Source: Ructibacterium gallinarum
GTDB lineage: Bacteria; Bacillota; Clostridia; Monoglobales; Monoglobaceae
Assembly (NCBI RefSeq): GCF_014982785.1
Contig: NZ_JADCKB010000002.1
Span: 1 to 64,000, forward strand
Direction: 5' to 3'
DNA length: 64,000 bases
The position numbers were made by a program, and so were the translations under genes. Below, one piece after another: positions 7,745 to 17,376 of the stretch. The first letter of the stretch is position 1, and the number at the start of each line of letters is the position of its first letter. The notes under the pieces are model-generated. The model saw only the letters and a list, made by a program, of their open reading frames with translations, did not search any database and was not told the DNA's origin.

Positions 7745-10053
7745 TACGTACTCTCCTTTTTCTTTGCCAGCATCATAGCACGGTAACGATTCGGTGATGT
7801 CCCCACATATCTTGAAAACATTCGGAAAAAGCTGCGCATATTGCTGTATCCCACCAGCTCTGCCACACGTTCCATGGTGTCATTGGAATCTTCTAAAATT
7901 TTTTTGGCATGCTCAATCCTCACCAAATTAATATATTCCAAAAGTCCGCTCTGATACCTTTTCTTAAAATTAGTGGAAAGATATGCCATGCTCACATTGC
8001 AGTTCTCTGCAATCATCGCAACGGTCAATGCTGGTTCCATATAATGTTCATCCACAAACAATTTGGCCCGATCGGTCAATATATCTGTTTTTTGTACCGT
8101 TTCTTGTTTATGTTTGGTACAAAAGCTTTGCATGACGCCTTGCAGGCGACGTGTAATTTCTTTGGCGTCCATATTCACGCCAATGTTATCCACCATATGA
8201 ATCAAATCCGATATTGCATTTTCATCATCAATGATGCCTTGTTCAGCAATGGTGCGAATCATGATGGCTGTCAGCTCGTATAAAACAATTTTTGCCGCCT
8301 GTACAGATTGATTGGAGGCAAAAATATTTTCCTGAAAAATCCGATCCAATACTTTTACGCATATTTCATAATTTCCAACCTTCATTCCATTGACCAGCTG
8401 CTCTTCCATGTTTCTTGGAATGTAACAATCCGTCAATTCCGTATTTTCCAGTTCAGAATAAGTAACCACATCATTGCTTGAAAAGAAATACTGTTCCATG
8501 CAGGACATCGCTTCGCTATAGCAGTGCGGCAAATCATCGGAATTTGTATACGAGTCACTCATGCCTGCCATAAATCGAATATTAAAATTACTAAGCAGAA
8601 ATTCTTGTAACTTCTGTATGATTTTTTTAAATTTATCAATATGTTCTTCTGTTTTTAAATTGACTATCCCAGCAAGCATTCCCTCAACATCACAATATTC
8701 TGCAACAATTTCCTCCTTCGCCAGCAAATCTCCCAAAATATTGGTAAGTATCAACCGTGCTAAACGATAAGATTCCTCGGTATCATCGTTTTTGTTGTCA
8801 AAGAACATATCATCATTAATCTCAATATAAAATAATACTACCTGAAACAATGGATACGGGAAAGAAATTCCTAAAGAATCTAACATTTCCTCTTTGTTGC
8901 TGATATGTACCCGCTCATTGAGCAGACGGGAAAGAAAAGCGCTGCGAATTACGTTATCCTGCAGCTTTTCTGTAATCTTGCTGTACGCCTGATTCTCAGC
9001 AACAATGTCAGAGATACGGCTTTCAATATATCGGAAACCGGACTCCTCTGACTTTTGGGGTGAACCAAACAGGTTGATAATCTGCTGAACCGTCTGATAA
9101 TTTTTTCGAGCAAATAAAAAGGCAATGAAGATTACCACAAAAATGCCCAGTATATTCAGTGTAATAATCCATCGCCGGGCAGCACGAATTCCGCTTTGAA
9201 AAACCGACTTGTCCACCAGATAGAGATACTTCCATTCGCTGTTTTCGGAATGATTGGCAATCATAATCTGCTTGCCGACAGTGGAAATACCGTCCGCAAC
9301 GCCATAGGTATCGGCAATTTCCTGTACTCGTGCTTCCTCAGTGGGATTTCCAAACGGAAAGACCTTTCCTTCTGCGTTAATAATGAAAAATGCTTCATTA
9401 TAGCTTTCTGCACCTGATGCAGGCGTGAATTTATCACTATTTACTTCTATTACAATGGTTGCAGCAGGCACAAAACGTTCTGTTCCATAAAGGGATAGCA
9501 GATATAGCACCGTTTCGGGATAATCTGCGCTTTCAGAAGGCAGCGCAATAAACTCTCCGTTGTGATTTTCAATCATTAAGCTCATCCAATCCGACTGCTT
9601 GATCTGCCGATCTCCAAACTGCACCTTAAAATAGGACTGTGCAATATTGCTTGTATTTAATCCTACACAATAATTCAGCTTATGAAAATAGACATACACG
9701 TTTTGGAATTCGCTTTCAATGGTTTTATACACCGCAAGAGCCTCTGCCGCCTCTACCACACGATAGTAATTATTGCCCGAAAGATTTTCCGTAGAAAATG
9801 CCAGTCTGTTGATGGTCTCATTATGGGAAATTTCAACAGCGGCATTGTTCACCAGCGTTCTGAGGTTATCCATCTCTTCTTTTCGATTTTCCAGCAGCTC
9901 CGTTACATAATGATTATTCTGTTCTTCCATACGTTGTTCAATTGGAATATACGCAATAAAGTTTACACAGCTTGTAAAAAACAGGATAAGCATATAAGAG
10001 ACAAACCAAGCAAAAACAATTTTATGATTTCCTCCAGATGTAAATAACTTCAT
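7744..10053 (-). CDS. Membrane-bound AraC-family sensor-regulator
   Basis: 769 residues from the ATG at 10053, preferred because AAGGAG sits 7 bases upstream; an in-frame ATG 13 codons earlier lacks a good site. TM1 spans about 12-34, an extracellular Cache-like sensor about 35-290, and TM2 about 292-312. A YesN-type middle region follows, and a C-terminal AraC double helix-turn-helix covers about 665-765 (LTVAMIAENCNVSMAYLSTNF, then VAELVGYSNMRSFFRMF). Such proteins bind an extracellular glycan signal and activate nearby glycan genes. It lies between the GH105 and second lyase genes in the same direction, so it is probably autoregulated with its locus. Confidence 0.9.
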   Translation of the reverse strand: MKLFTSGGNHKIVFAWFVSYMLILFFTSCVNFIAYIPIEQRMEEQNNHYVTELLENRKEEMDNLRTLVNNAAVEISHNETINRLAFSTENLSGNNYYRVVEAAEALAVYKTIESEFQNVYVYFHKLNYCVGLNTSNIAQSYFKVQFGDRQIKQSDWMSLMIENHNGEFIALPSESADYPETVLYLLSLYGTERFVPAATIVIEVNSDKFTPASGAESYNEAFFIINAEGKVFPFGNPTEEARVQEIADTYGVADGISTVGKQIMIANHSENSEWKYLYLVDKSVFQSGIRAARRWIITLNILGIFVVIFIAFLFARKNYQTVQQIINLFGSPQKSEESGFRYIESRISDIVAENQAYSKITEKLQDNVIRSAFLSRLLNERVHISNKEEMLDSLGISFPYPLFQVVLFYIEINDDMFFDNKNDDTEESYRLARLILTNILGDLLAKEEIVAEYCDVEGMLAGIVNLKTEEHIDKFKKIIQKLQEFLLSNFNIRFMAGMSDSYTNSDDLPHCYSEAMSCMEQYFFSSNDVVTYSELENTELTDCYIPRNMEEQLVNGMKVGNYEICVKVLDRIFQENIFASNQSVQAAKIVLYELTAIMIRTIAEQGIIDDENAISDLIHMVDNIGVNMDAKEITRRLQGVMQSFCTKHKQETVQKTDILTDRAKLFVDEHYMEPALTVAMIAENCNVSMAYLSTNFKKRYQSGLLEYINLVRIEHAKKILEDSNDTMERVAELVGYSNMRSFFRMFSRYVGTSPNRYRAMMLAKKKEST

Positions 10054-10101
10054 AGATTTCTCCTTACCGTTAGCCTCATTTTTCCGTACCATATGAAACG
10101 G

Positions 10102-11190
10102 TCAAAGTGCAAATTCACAGCACATTAGCACGAAAGTTCCCGTCCCATGATTATCATTTTCCATCCGCGGCCGGGCAATATACCCGGCATAATCCATTAC
10201 ATTTGTTCCAACACTAATTTCGGGAATGACAATTCCTGTCTCATCTCTGCGCAAAATACGCACAATTCCATCATAGGCTTTTTGTGCTGTCTCGGCATAT
10301 TGAGCCGGAATATAGTTCATGCGTACTGCCTTATGAAACGCATAAGCAAACAGAGAAGAGCAAGAGGTTTCACACCAATTTTCCGGGTCATCTCCCCGGT
10401 TAATCACCTGATACCAAAGTCCTTTTTCGGCATCCTGATATTTTGCCACTGCCTCCAGCAATTCAGAAAGCATATCAATAAGATCCTGTCTGCCGGGGTG
10501 CGTTTTGGGAAAATGATCCAGCATATCGCAAAGTGCAACCGCCACCCAGCCCATGGCTCTGCCCCAGAATTCAGATGACAGTCCGGTGTTTGGATCTGCC
10601 CATTCCTGCACATGCTCTGCATCCCAGGCGTGGTAGTACAAATGCGTCTTGGGATCGCAAATATATTTTCGCATCAGCATCGCCTGATCATACATTTCGT
10701 CCAGCCACGCCGGCTGATCAAATTCTTCTGCATAGGTTGTCAGAAGCAGTCCCGCCATAAAAAGGCCATCCAGCCACATTTGATTGGGCGTAATTTCTTT
10801 ATGAAAAAAACCGCCGTAACGATTTTTGTGCCAGTGCTTGAGCCTGCAAATGGTGCTTTCCAGTGCGATTTTATATTTTTCCTCCCCGGTCGAGCGGTAT
10901 AAATCAATCAAAAGCACCGCAGGCATAAAATCATCCAGCAGCGCCTGCTGGCACCGGATGGTACCGTCATCTTCTATCATATAATCCATCCAGGCTTTGA
11001 TATAATCCAGATATTCCTGCTTGCCGCACAGCTGATAACAACGCTGCATTCCTAACAGAAAAACCCCTTGAATATAATTAAAACGATCTTTTGGACCAGG
11101 TAAATTTTCCACAGAATAGGTACGAATTACAGTATCGCACATTTCGCAGGCAAATTCAATCGGTTTTTTTGATTCCTTGATACTATTCAT
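10102..11190 (-). CDS. GH105-type unsaturated uronyl hydrolase
   Basis: 362 residues, no signal peptide, all-helical (alpha/alpha)6 barrel. MWLDGLFMAG at 138-147 holds the likely catalytic Asp (D141, matching Asp143 of YteR), and SSEFWGRAMGW lies near residue 205. GH105/GH88 enzymes hydrate and remove the 4,5-unsaturated uronic acid that lyases leave on the non-reducing end, normally in the cytoplasm after import. This fits two lyases and an importer in the same locus, and YteR/YesR relatives act on rhamnogalacturonan fragments. A 340-base gap with a hairpin precedes it, so it may have its own promoter. Confidence 0.9.
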   Translation of the reverse strand: MNSIKESKKPIEFACEMCDTVIRTYSVENLPGPKDRFNYIQGVFLLGMQRCYQLCGKQEYLDYIKAWMDYMIEDDGTIRCQQALLDDFMPAVLLIDLYRSTGEEKYKIALESTICRLKHWHKNRYGGFFHKEITPNQMWLDGLFMAGLLLTTYAEEFDQPAWLDEMYDQAMLMRKYICDPKTHLYYHAWDAEHVQEWADPNTGLSSEFWGRAMGWVAVALCDMLDHFPKTHPGRQDLIDMLSELLEAVAKYQDAEKGLWYQVINRGDDPENWCETSCSSLFAYAFHKAVRMNYIPAQYAETAQKAYDGIVRILRRDETGIVIPEISVGTNVMDYAGYIARPRMENDNHGTGTFVLMCCEFAL

Positions 11191-11533
11191 AAAATTTCAT
11201 AGCCTTTCCGCCCATATTTCTCAGCAATTATAATTTTTCTGCACCCTATCCTGGGCAGATAAGGAGCCCTTTCTTTTATCTTTGTTCGTGATACATCAAA
11301 AAGCAACGGCAAATCAGAGAAGCGTTTTTTATTCCTATCAGCAAACGCACCAAAGCGGTTCTCTCATGATTTCCACAGGGCAGTTGGTACGTCTGCAAAG
11401 TCCTGACTTTGATGACTGCCCCAAAAACGGCCAGCCGTGCGGGGTTTGAAAACCCCGCACGGATGGACTCTTTACGAACTATCATGGTTTTTCCTTTGCA
11501 GCATAGCAAATGGATTTACCACTTGTCCGTTTA
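11191..11533. other. 343-base intergenic region with hairpin and possible repeat
   Basis: No convincing gene. A minus-strand open stretch of 77 codons (11276-11509) runs straight through the hairpin at 11435-11462; its start lacks a good ribosome site. Parts of the translation (for example SNPARLAVFGAVIKVRTLQ) look familiar to me from short 'hypothetical proteins' in other gut Clostridia, which would fit a dispersed non-coding repeat rather than a gene. I could not verify this. Confidence 0.45.
11435..11462 (-). terminator. Perfect 13-bp hairpin after the module-only secreted protein
   Basis: CCGTGCGGGGTTT (11435-11447) pairs with AAACCCCGCACGG (11450-11462). It lies 72 bases beyond the stop codon of the 749-aa gene. 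There is no long T-run on either strand, so it may weaken transcription or stabilise the upstream message rather than stop transcription outright. Confidence 0.5.
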
Positions 11534-13783
11534 TCATTGCGAAACAGAGATGGCCGTCGCTTCACACAGCGGCTCCAAATCCGACCACAGGAATAGTTTA
11601 ATTTCCGCTATATCGGCAGGAACCGAGACGCTTTCCTTTAGTTCCTGTCCGGCCGCACAATCTTTTACGACAGCGCCTGTCATCCTTCCATCTGTATTAT
11701 AATACGCTACAAACACCTGTGCGCCTGTTTCATCTTCTGACACATAAGCCGAAAGCTGTAAATTTTCGCCTTCTACTGTGCCGCTGACAGAAGATTTTGG
11801 AGCCGCTTTTTGATTCACTGTCATACTGAAATTATCTAACCACAGTTCACCAACCGTCCCGTTGTTGGTGGAAATAACCAATCCGCCAAACGGGCTATTG
11901 GAAATGCAAGGCAAATCTTCAGCAATCAATGTATCGTTATAATAAAAATCAGCCGTTTGCGTCTCTGTATTGACCACATATTTCACGTTAAACCAGGTGT
12001 TGGGAGTGAATTTTTGTTCTGCGGTTATCCACTCTGCCTTCCCCTCTTGATCTAATATTTGATACTTAATCAGAATGCCCTGCGCCAAATCAAAATTAAG
12101 CTTAAATCCACCGCCGCCTGTGCTTCTTTCTGCAATATTATAACTTTGATCTCCAGTGAGCAAAAGGTCAAAGGAAGTGGTGTATTCCAGCGCATCTGTC
12201 AGCAAATGCTTATAATTACGTGACAGATTATAGGTAGACGGATGTGCACTGTCTCCCTTAATTGCGCTATACATCCGCAGCGCCTTGCCATGCTCTGCGC
12301 TGGTTCCTTCTGTATCTTCCGGTGCATTGGTCACAGAAATCAATCCAAGTGCAGGTGTATTGTCTGCGACAAAACCGCCGGTTCCAGTTTGAAGCACACC
12401 AGGGGTGAAATCCTCAAAATCAATTTGGGCGGTATCCTTTGTTGCAGAAGTTGTTACTGCCTCTACATCATGGAGAGTCAGCGTGAAATTATCCAAATAG
12501 GCCGTACCCACCGAAGAGTTGTTGATGGTAAATCTCCAGTCCTCAAACCGATAATTATATCGGGGTTTGATTCCAGCCTGAATCATTTCCCCATCAATAT
12601 ACAGATCTGCTGTCCCCTCATCGGCATGAATACGAAAGGCAATATTCGTAGGCTTATCAAAGGGATAGGTCCCTAAAGCCTCATTGGCCACGGCCCCGCC
12701 GGTACCATCTGGTATATACTCCTTCACATCATATCCATTATCGGTGTAAGCAAGCTGTATAAAAGCCCCATTGGCAATATTGACGCTGTATCCGGCAGAA
12801 GCGTTTAACTGCAGGTCAAACGAATAAGTATACTCTTTGGCGCCGCAAAGATACGGATCCAAGGTCATTTTGCTTTCTGCGGCCGACCCTGTTCCTTTTG
12901 CCATTTTTTCCAGCCGCAAAACCGGATATTGAAATGTATCCTGCCCTTCTTCCTGCTCCGTCAAAGGAGTAAATGTAAGGTTATCTACATACGTGGTTGC
13001 TTTTAGCGAAGCTCCCATGATACACGACAGGGTGGTAAATGAAGTGCTACCACGCTGCGGCATCCCTTCCTTCAGCAGTCTCTTTTCTGCCCCGGAGCCG
13101 ATATAGGCATCCACCGTTTTGTCCGCATTGACTACAAAAGTGAGATGCTGAAAATCAGTCAAATCATATAAATTTTCTTCATCTTTGACCCAGCTTCCAT
13201 CCCACCATTCAAACGTACACTTGTTTCCCTGTTCTTTCACCTGCCGAAAGGCCATATCAGCGCCTATGGTAAACTGCACCGTCAATCCTTCGTTATCAAA
13301 CAACGTCTTAAGGTCAAGTTCCACGGCGTAAGATGGAGAAGATCCTGCATATCCGCCCAATTCCGCTTTAAGAACCACCGTCTTACTGGTTCCCGTTCCC
13401 GTTTTCACTATTTCCAGCGTTTTATCTTTAATATAGCATTGCGCACCATCTGCGCCAACATTATTGGTAAGGGTCAATACTTTATTTTGATCCAGTGAAG
13501 TAATGCTGTCAAAATCTTCAATAATGCGGCTTCCTTCATGAACCGTATGGACAACTGCCGCGCTTGCACCATACTCGCTTCTGCTTCCAAGCATAGCAAA
13601 CGTGGTATCTCTCTCCTTGATCTTGGCATCGGTCAAACCAACGCCCTGGCTGTTTAAAATATCGTCAAAAGTCTGTTGATAAACCACGATACCAGCATCT
13701 TCTTCCGCTGCATAGGCGGGTAAGCCCAGCACAGAAAACATGATAGCTAATGCAACCAAAAAACTAATAATAGGTTTTTTCAT
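11534..13783 (-). CDS. Secreted multi-LamG-like protein without a catalytic domain
   Basis: 749 residues with signal peptide (1-25, cleavage near AYA-AEE). The rest is three LamG-like beta-sandwich modules (about 85-275, 285-440 and 455-660) and the locus-wide C-terminal module (about 670-749). Each sandwich ends in a YLDNF/VDNL strand (for example TAYLDNFTLTLHD and LWLDNFSMTV). I see no catalytic motif of any family. It probably binds glycan or partner enzymes in the cell wall or medium. RBS GGAGAG; 27 bases after the deacetylase gene, so co-transcribed. A new catalytic activity cannot be excluded. Confidence 0.75.
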   Translation of the reverse strand: MKKPIISFLVALAIMFSVLGLPAYAAEEDAGIVVYQQTFDDILNSQGVGLTDAKIKERDTTFAMLGSRSEYGASAAVVHTVHEGSRIIEDFDSITSLDQNKVLTLTNNVGADGAQCYIKDKTLEIVKTGTGTSKTVVLKAELGGYAGSSPSYAVELDLKTLFDNEGLTVQFTIGADMAFRQVKEQGNKCTFEWWDGSWVKDEENLYDLTDFQHLTFVVNADKTVDAYIGSGAEKRLLKEGMPQRGSTSFTTLSCIMGASLKATTYVDNLTFTPLTEQEEGQDTFQYPVLRLEKMAKGTGSAAESKMTLDPYLCGAKEYTYSFDLQLNASAGYSVNIANGAFIQLAYTDNGYDVKEYIPDGTGGAVANEALGTYPFDKPTNIAFRIHADEGTADLYIDGEMIQAGIKPRYNYRFEDWRFTINNSSVGTAYLDNFTLTLHDVEAVTTSATKDTAQIDFEDFTPGVLQTGTGGFVADNTPALGLISVTNAPEDTEGTSAEHGKALRMYSAIKGDSAHPSTYNLSRNYKHLLTDALEYTTSFDLLLTGDQSYNIAERSTGGGGFKLNFDLAQGILIKYQILDQEGKAEWITAEQKFTPNTWFNVKYVVNTETQTADFYYNDTLIAEDLPCISNSPFGGLVISTNNGTVGELWLDNFSMTVNQKAAPKSSVSGTVEGENLQLSAYVSEDETGAQVFVAYYNTDGRMTGAVVKDCAAGQELKESVSVPADIAEIKLFLWSDLEPLCEATAISVSQ

Positions 13784-13809
13784 TTTTCTCTCTCCGATAC
13801 TATAATTTT

Positions 13810-16800
13810 TTATATATATTTTAATGCCATCATTTTTTGATAAATTTTTTGAGCAAGCAGCCGATAGCCTGCATCGTTTAAATGTACCGAATCTGTCCGC
13901 AGGGAAGTGGGAACCCGCCCCTCTGCAAGATCTGTCCGATCCTGTTCGGTGGGTACCATCCCCGCATCCCGAAGTGCCTGTTCACTGGCCAAGTATGATT
14001 TTACATCCAGGTAATGCTCCCCAAATGCATCCTGAAGAATTTGTTTTGTTTGCACCCAATCCGCTTCGTTCCCGCCAATCAATCCAACCACAACATATTG
14101 ATCCGGATTGGGTGTTTTGGCAATCTGGCTTTGAATCAGCGCCGCCAAGTCTTCCGCATCACCGGGATTGTCCTCTGCCACAGTGTTGCCGGTGTTCCAT
14201 CCGCCGTTGGTTCCTGTGAAAAACACATTTACATCCGCTTCCACAGACTGTCCATAGCAAAGCAGTTTTTCTCCCGCCTCTACCTGGACTTTAGTGCCGG
14301 CCTGTGCTCTGGTAAACCGTGCCCAGCTCAGCATTCTGGGCCAAACCGTGGAATCCACCCCCACAGTCAGCACTCCCTTAACTCCGCAAATGGTGACAGG
14401 GTTCCAACCTCCCAGTTCGGCATTTCGGGGGATCACCTTCCCGTCATTTTCCGTGGGCAGATAATGCACTGTTTTCCCGTCCATAACAATATCTGCAAGG
14501 GGAATCTCCACGCTTCCAACGGACGGAATGGTAAATCCCTCCGGTAGTACGATCTCTACTGCACCCTGACGGGCCGCAATGGTCATGGCGGTCTCTCCCG
14601 GAACACCCATATTATATACCTGACAGCCGGAAAGCTGCGCAAGCACCTCCGGATACGCATTTTCCTGTTTTGTGGCTCCTTGGCCGTAAGTCAGACTATC
14701 TCCCCAGCATGCAATTGTCGGCCGTTCGGTATTGTCTCCATACTGCCAGCTTTCACCGGCGGGAATGGAAATTTTTTGGCCGTTGACATAGGCATACAAG
14801 GTAAGGTCAGATAGATTTTTCAGTATGTTTCCTTCCTGTCGGAGCATCTGAACGGCATTGCAATATGTATAAATCTCACCATTGGACGCCTTCCATATAT
14901 CCGGCTCTGCCGCAAGCTTTTGCAGCTGCTGTTCCATTTCTTCCCAGGTCAGGGCTGCGCCGCTTTGATCAAACTCGTATGCATGCCCCCAGACAAAATA
15001 GCATTGCAGATCACCGCCGTTTTCCATGCTCAAAAATTTTTCTGTGTACTGAGGCATGGAACGATGATGACAGGTAGAATCCCATTCCAGCCAGTTTTCC
15101 GGCAGGGCAAAGTCTCCGCTTTCTTTCCATCGGGTATAGAAATGCCCGCTCCGGACAGCATTCTGCAGTTCCTGATAATCCGTGCGATTCCCCGGAGCTC
15201 CATTGGGCCAGGCAAGTCCCTGCACAGTGACACCCAAATGATCCAAAATCCACTCCCTTCCCTTTTCTATTTCTTCCACAGCTGTTTCCAGCGACACGCC
15301 CTTCAGCGTGCCGCCTTGGGAATCCTGAGAAGTTTCCCCTTCCATCAAAAAGAGCGGCCTGTGGGAATAGGTATGGTTTGCCACCTCGTGATTTTGATAA
15401 ACGGTCTTCATCTGTTCTTCCGTCAGCACATTTGCCTGTCCATTCTCCACCTTGCCTGGTACGATGTTAAAAGTAGCTTTCATTCCATATTTTTCAAACA
15501 AGGCGGCAAGACGCTCATCCTGCACAACACCGTCATCATAGCTAAAGGTCACTGCACGGCTTCCATAACTGGGATAAACAGGCTGTACTTTTTCAATTTT
15601 TGTCTCGGAATATGGCTCCATGGTGATGGCAGGAATCAACGGCCGCTGGGCGTCTCCATCCCAGATATATACCTGCACCAGTGTTCCCTCCTGCTCTGTA
15701 ATTTCCAGGGAGGCTTCCACCTGACCGCTTCCAGTAATATCTGCATCCTCCAGTGCCGCTTGCATCAATGTCCCGGTTGATGCGTCCCGCTGTGCAACCA
15801 GAAGCTGCACAGACTTGGTGGATTGAAAGGCCTGTACCGGGAGCTTTACCTGCAGGGTCCCTTTGGCAAATTTATCATCCGTTGCACCATTTACCAAAAC
15901 CACCGGGTCGCCAACATTGGCTTCGGCGTACAGCGCAAAGTTGTCAAAATAAACCGCACCAATCATTGCGTTGTTTCGCTGCACGCCAAAATTTTTCCAA
16001 TTGGTATAGGGAATCTGTGCGCCTTCGCTTTTCAGCCGGGGCTGTAAATCCTGCGCAATCAATTCTCCGCCCACATAGACGTCTGCCGTTGTTTCATTTT
16101 TAACCACAAACTTCACTGTGATCCATTGATTCATGGGAAGTCCGTCCTTTAAAGGCTGCAATTCGGATAAAGTACCCGTTTTACACGAGATAGAATAGGT
16201 CTGGGGGTCACGGTAGGTCAGCTCCAAAAACACCCCCAGCGCCAGGTTCACACTTCCTCGGATTAAGCTTGGCTTGACATCCATGGTGAGCGTATAGGAT
16301 TTTGCGCCTCCCAGTTTTTGTGAAAAATTCGTAAGGCTAAAGGACGGGTTATTTCTGGTATACTTGGACATCTCAAGAAAATGTCCTTCCCCATCGGGCA
16401 CCTCTGTCTGAGATAGGCAGAAATTATCAAAATAAAAATCTCCGGTCAGCGATCTCCCAACGATAAGCTCCAGGCGAGTGACTTCTTTGGTGGTAGAAGC
16501 ATACCGATAGGGCACATCGCTGAAAATCAGCTCCTCTTCCCCATCTGCATTTCTCAGATAGAAATCGACCAGCGGCAGACCCTCTGCCTGGCGTTTGACT
16601 CGGAGCTTAAGATGCCGAAAATCGCTGAAATCATAGGTCTGCTCTGTCCATATCCATTCTGTTTTGTTATGATATCCCAGGTTGCACTGTGTGGCGTCAG
16701 AGGTAGACGCCGTAACAGAAAAATTTGCACCCAATGCGATGATGACATTGGTGTTTGCTTGTTGCAGGCCGGGCTTTATGTCAAACGCAATTTCATAATC

Positions 16801-17307
16801 ACCAGTTTCCGGTATATGGGAGGCAAAATCAAAGTATGCTATGTTGCTACTGATTCCTGAAACAGTTTTACGAAAGTGCAGCTGATTCCCGGCAATTTCC
16901 CACACACCGTCATAACTTTCGGAGTTTGTTTTTCGGTTTACCGTTACGGTTAAACCCTCCTCCTTTTTGCTGCGGCCGCTCCGTGTGACAACTCCGTTGG
17001 CGGTCTTTTCTGCGCCGCTGCTTCCGATATCCGCTTCTGAAATTGCTTCAAAATCCTGAATATATCGGGTCTTGTTATATTCCTGTACCACTGCATCCTT
17101 TGTATTGGCCAATGGGGATTCCTTGATATTCTCAAAAACATCGTCGGCCGCTTTCAGCGCGGCCGCTCCGGAGGCATCGGTTATGGCGCCGCTCTCAAAA
17201 TCCTGTGACCAAACCACCGTCTGCTGCTCCTGCGCAGCAGCTGGAAAAAAAGTGCAGGAAAACAGCATAGCTGTCAATATGATACCACCTAAAATTCTTT
17301 TTTTCAT
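13810..17307 (-). CDS. Secreted polysaccharide deacetylase-SGNH esterase fusion
   Basis: 1165 residues from ATG 17307 (AAGGAG 8 bases upstream; a GTG three codons earlier is too close to it). Signal peptide 1-25. Order: two LamG-like modules (about 85-300, 305-465), a copy of the C-terminal-type module (about 490-565), a NodB-type deacetylase domain (about 585-790; FSYDDG near 588-593 for metal and base, NHTYSHRPL near 645), then an SGNH hydrolase domain (about 865-1165; GDSLT near 869 for the Ser, GGNEADW for Asn, DSVHLND near the end for Asp-His). One chain could therefore remove N- or O-acetyl groups by two mechanisms, preparing the glycan for the lyases. Confidence 0.85.
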   Translation of the reverse strand: MKKRILGGIILTAMLFSCTFFPAAAQEQQTVVWSQDFESGAITDASGAAALKAADDVFENIKESPLANTKDAVVQEYNKTRYIQDFEAISEADIGSSGAEKTANGVVTRSGRSKKEEGLTVTVNRKTNSESYDGVWEIAGNQLHFRKTVSGISSNIAYFDFASHIPETGDYEIAFDIKPGLQQANTNVIIALGANFSVTASTSDATQCNLGYHNKTEWIWTEQTYDFSDFRHLKLRVKRQAEGLPLVDFYLRNADGEEELIFSDVPYRYASTTKEVTRLELIVGRSLTGDFYFDNFCLSQTEVPDGEGHFLEMSKYTRNNPSFSLTNFSQKLGGAKSYTLTMDVKPSLIRGSVNLALGVFLELTYRDPQTYSISCKTGTLSELQPLKDGLPMNQWITVKFVVKNETTADVYVGGELIAQDLQPRLKSEGAQIPYTNWKNFGVQRNNAMIGAVYFDNFALYAEANVGDPVVLVNGATDDKFAKGTLQVKLPVQAFQSTKSVQLLVAQRDASTGTLMQAALEDADITGSGQVEASLEITEQEGTLVQVYIWDGDAQRPLIPAITMEPYSETKIEKVQPVYPSYGSRAVTFSYDDGVVQDERLAALFEKYGMKATFNIVPGKVENGQANVLTEEQMKTVYQNHEVANHTYSHRPLFLMEGETSQDSQGGTLKGVSLETAVEEIEKGREWILDHLGVTVQGLAWPNGAPGNRTDYQELQNAVRSGHFYTRWKESGDFALPENWLEWDSTCHHRSMPQYTEKFLSMENGGDLQCYFVWGHAYEFDQSGAALTWEEMEQQLQKLAAEPDIWKASNGEIYTYCNAVQMLRQEGNILKNLSDLTLYAYVNGQKISIPAGESWQYGDNTERPTIACWGDSLTYGQGATKQENAYPEVLAQLSGCQVYNMGVPGETAMTIAARQGAVEIVLPEGFTIPSVGSVEIPLADIVMDGKTVHYLPTENDGKVIPRNAELGGWNPVTICGVKGVLTVGVDSTVWPRMLSWARFTRAQAGTKVQVEAGEKLLCYGQSVEADVNVFFTGTNGGWNTGNTVAEDNPGDAEDLAALIQSQIAKTPNPDQYVVVGLIGGNEADWVQTKQILQDAFGEHYLDVKSYLASEQALRDAGMVPTEQDRTDLAEGRVPTSLRTDSVHLNDAGYRLLAQKIYQKMMALKYI

Positions 17308-17340
17308 AAGCCACACTCCTTCCCAAAAATTTACCTTATT

Positions 17341-17364
17341 GCCGCAGGGAAAAATCCCTGCGGC
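17341..17364 (-). terminator. 10-bp hairpin inside the glycan operon
   Basis: GCCGCAGGGA (17341-17350) and TCCCTGCGGC (17355-17364) pair perfectly around AAAA, between the SASA esterase and deacetylase genes. On the minus strand no T-run follows, so it may be a partial attenuator or an RNA-processing or stability element that sets different levels for the two halves of the operon. Confidence 0.5.
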
Positions 17365-17376
17365 AAACCAAAAGCA

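Noticed and set aside
11276-11509. A 77-codon minus-strand frame
   Set aside because: Runs through a perfect hairpin, lacks a good ribosome site and sits in an intergenic gap; treated as a possible non-coding element.
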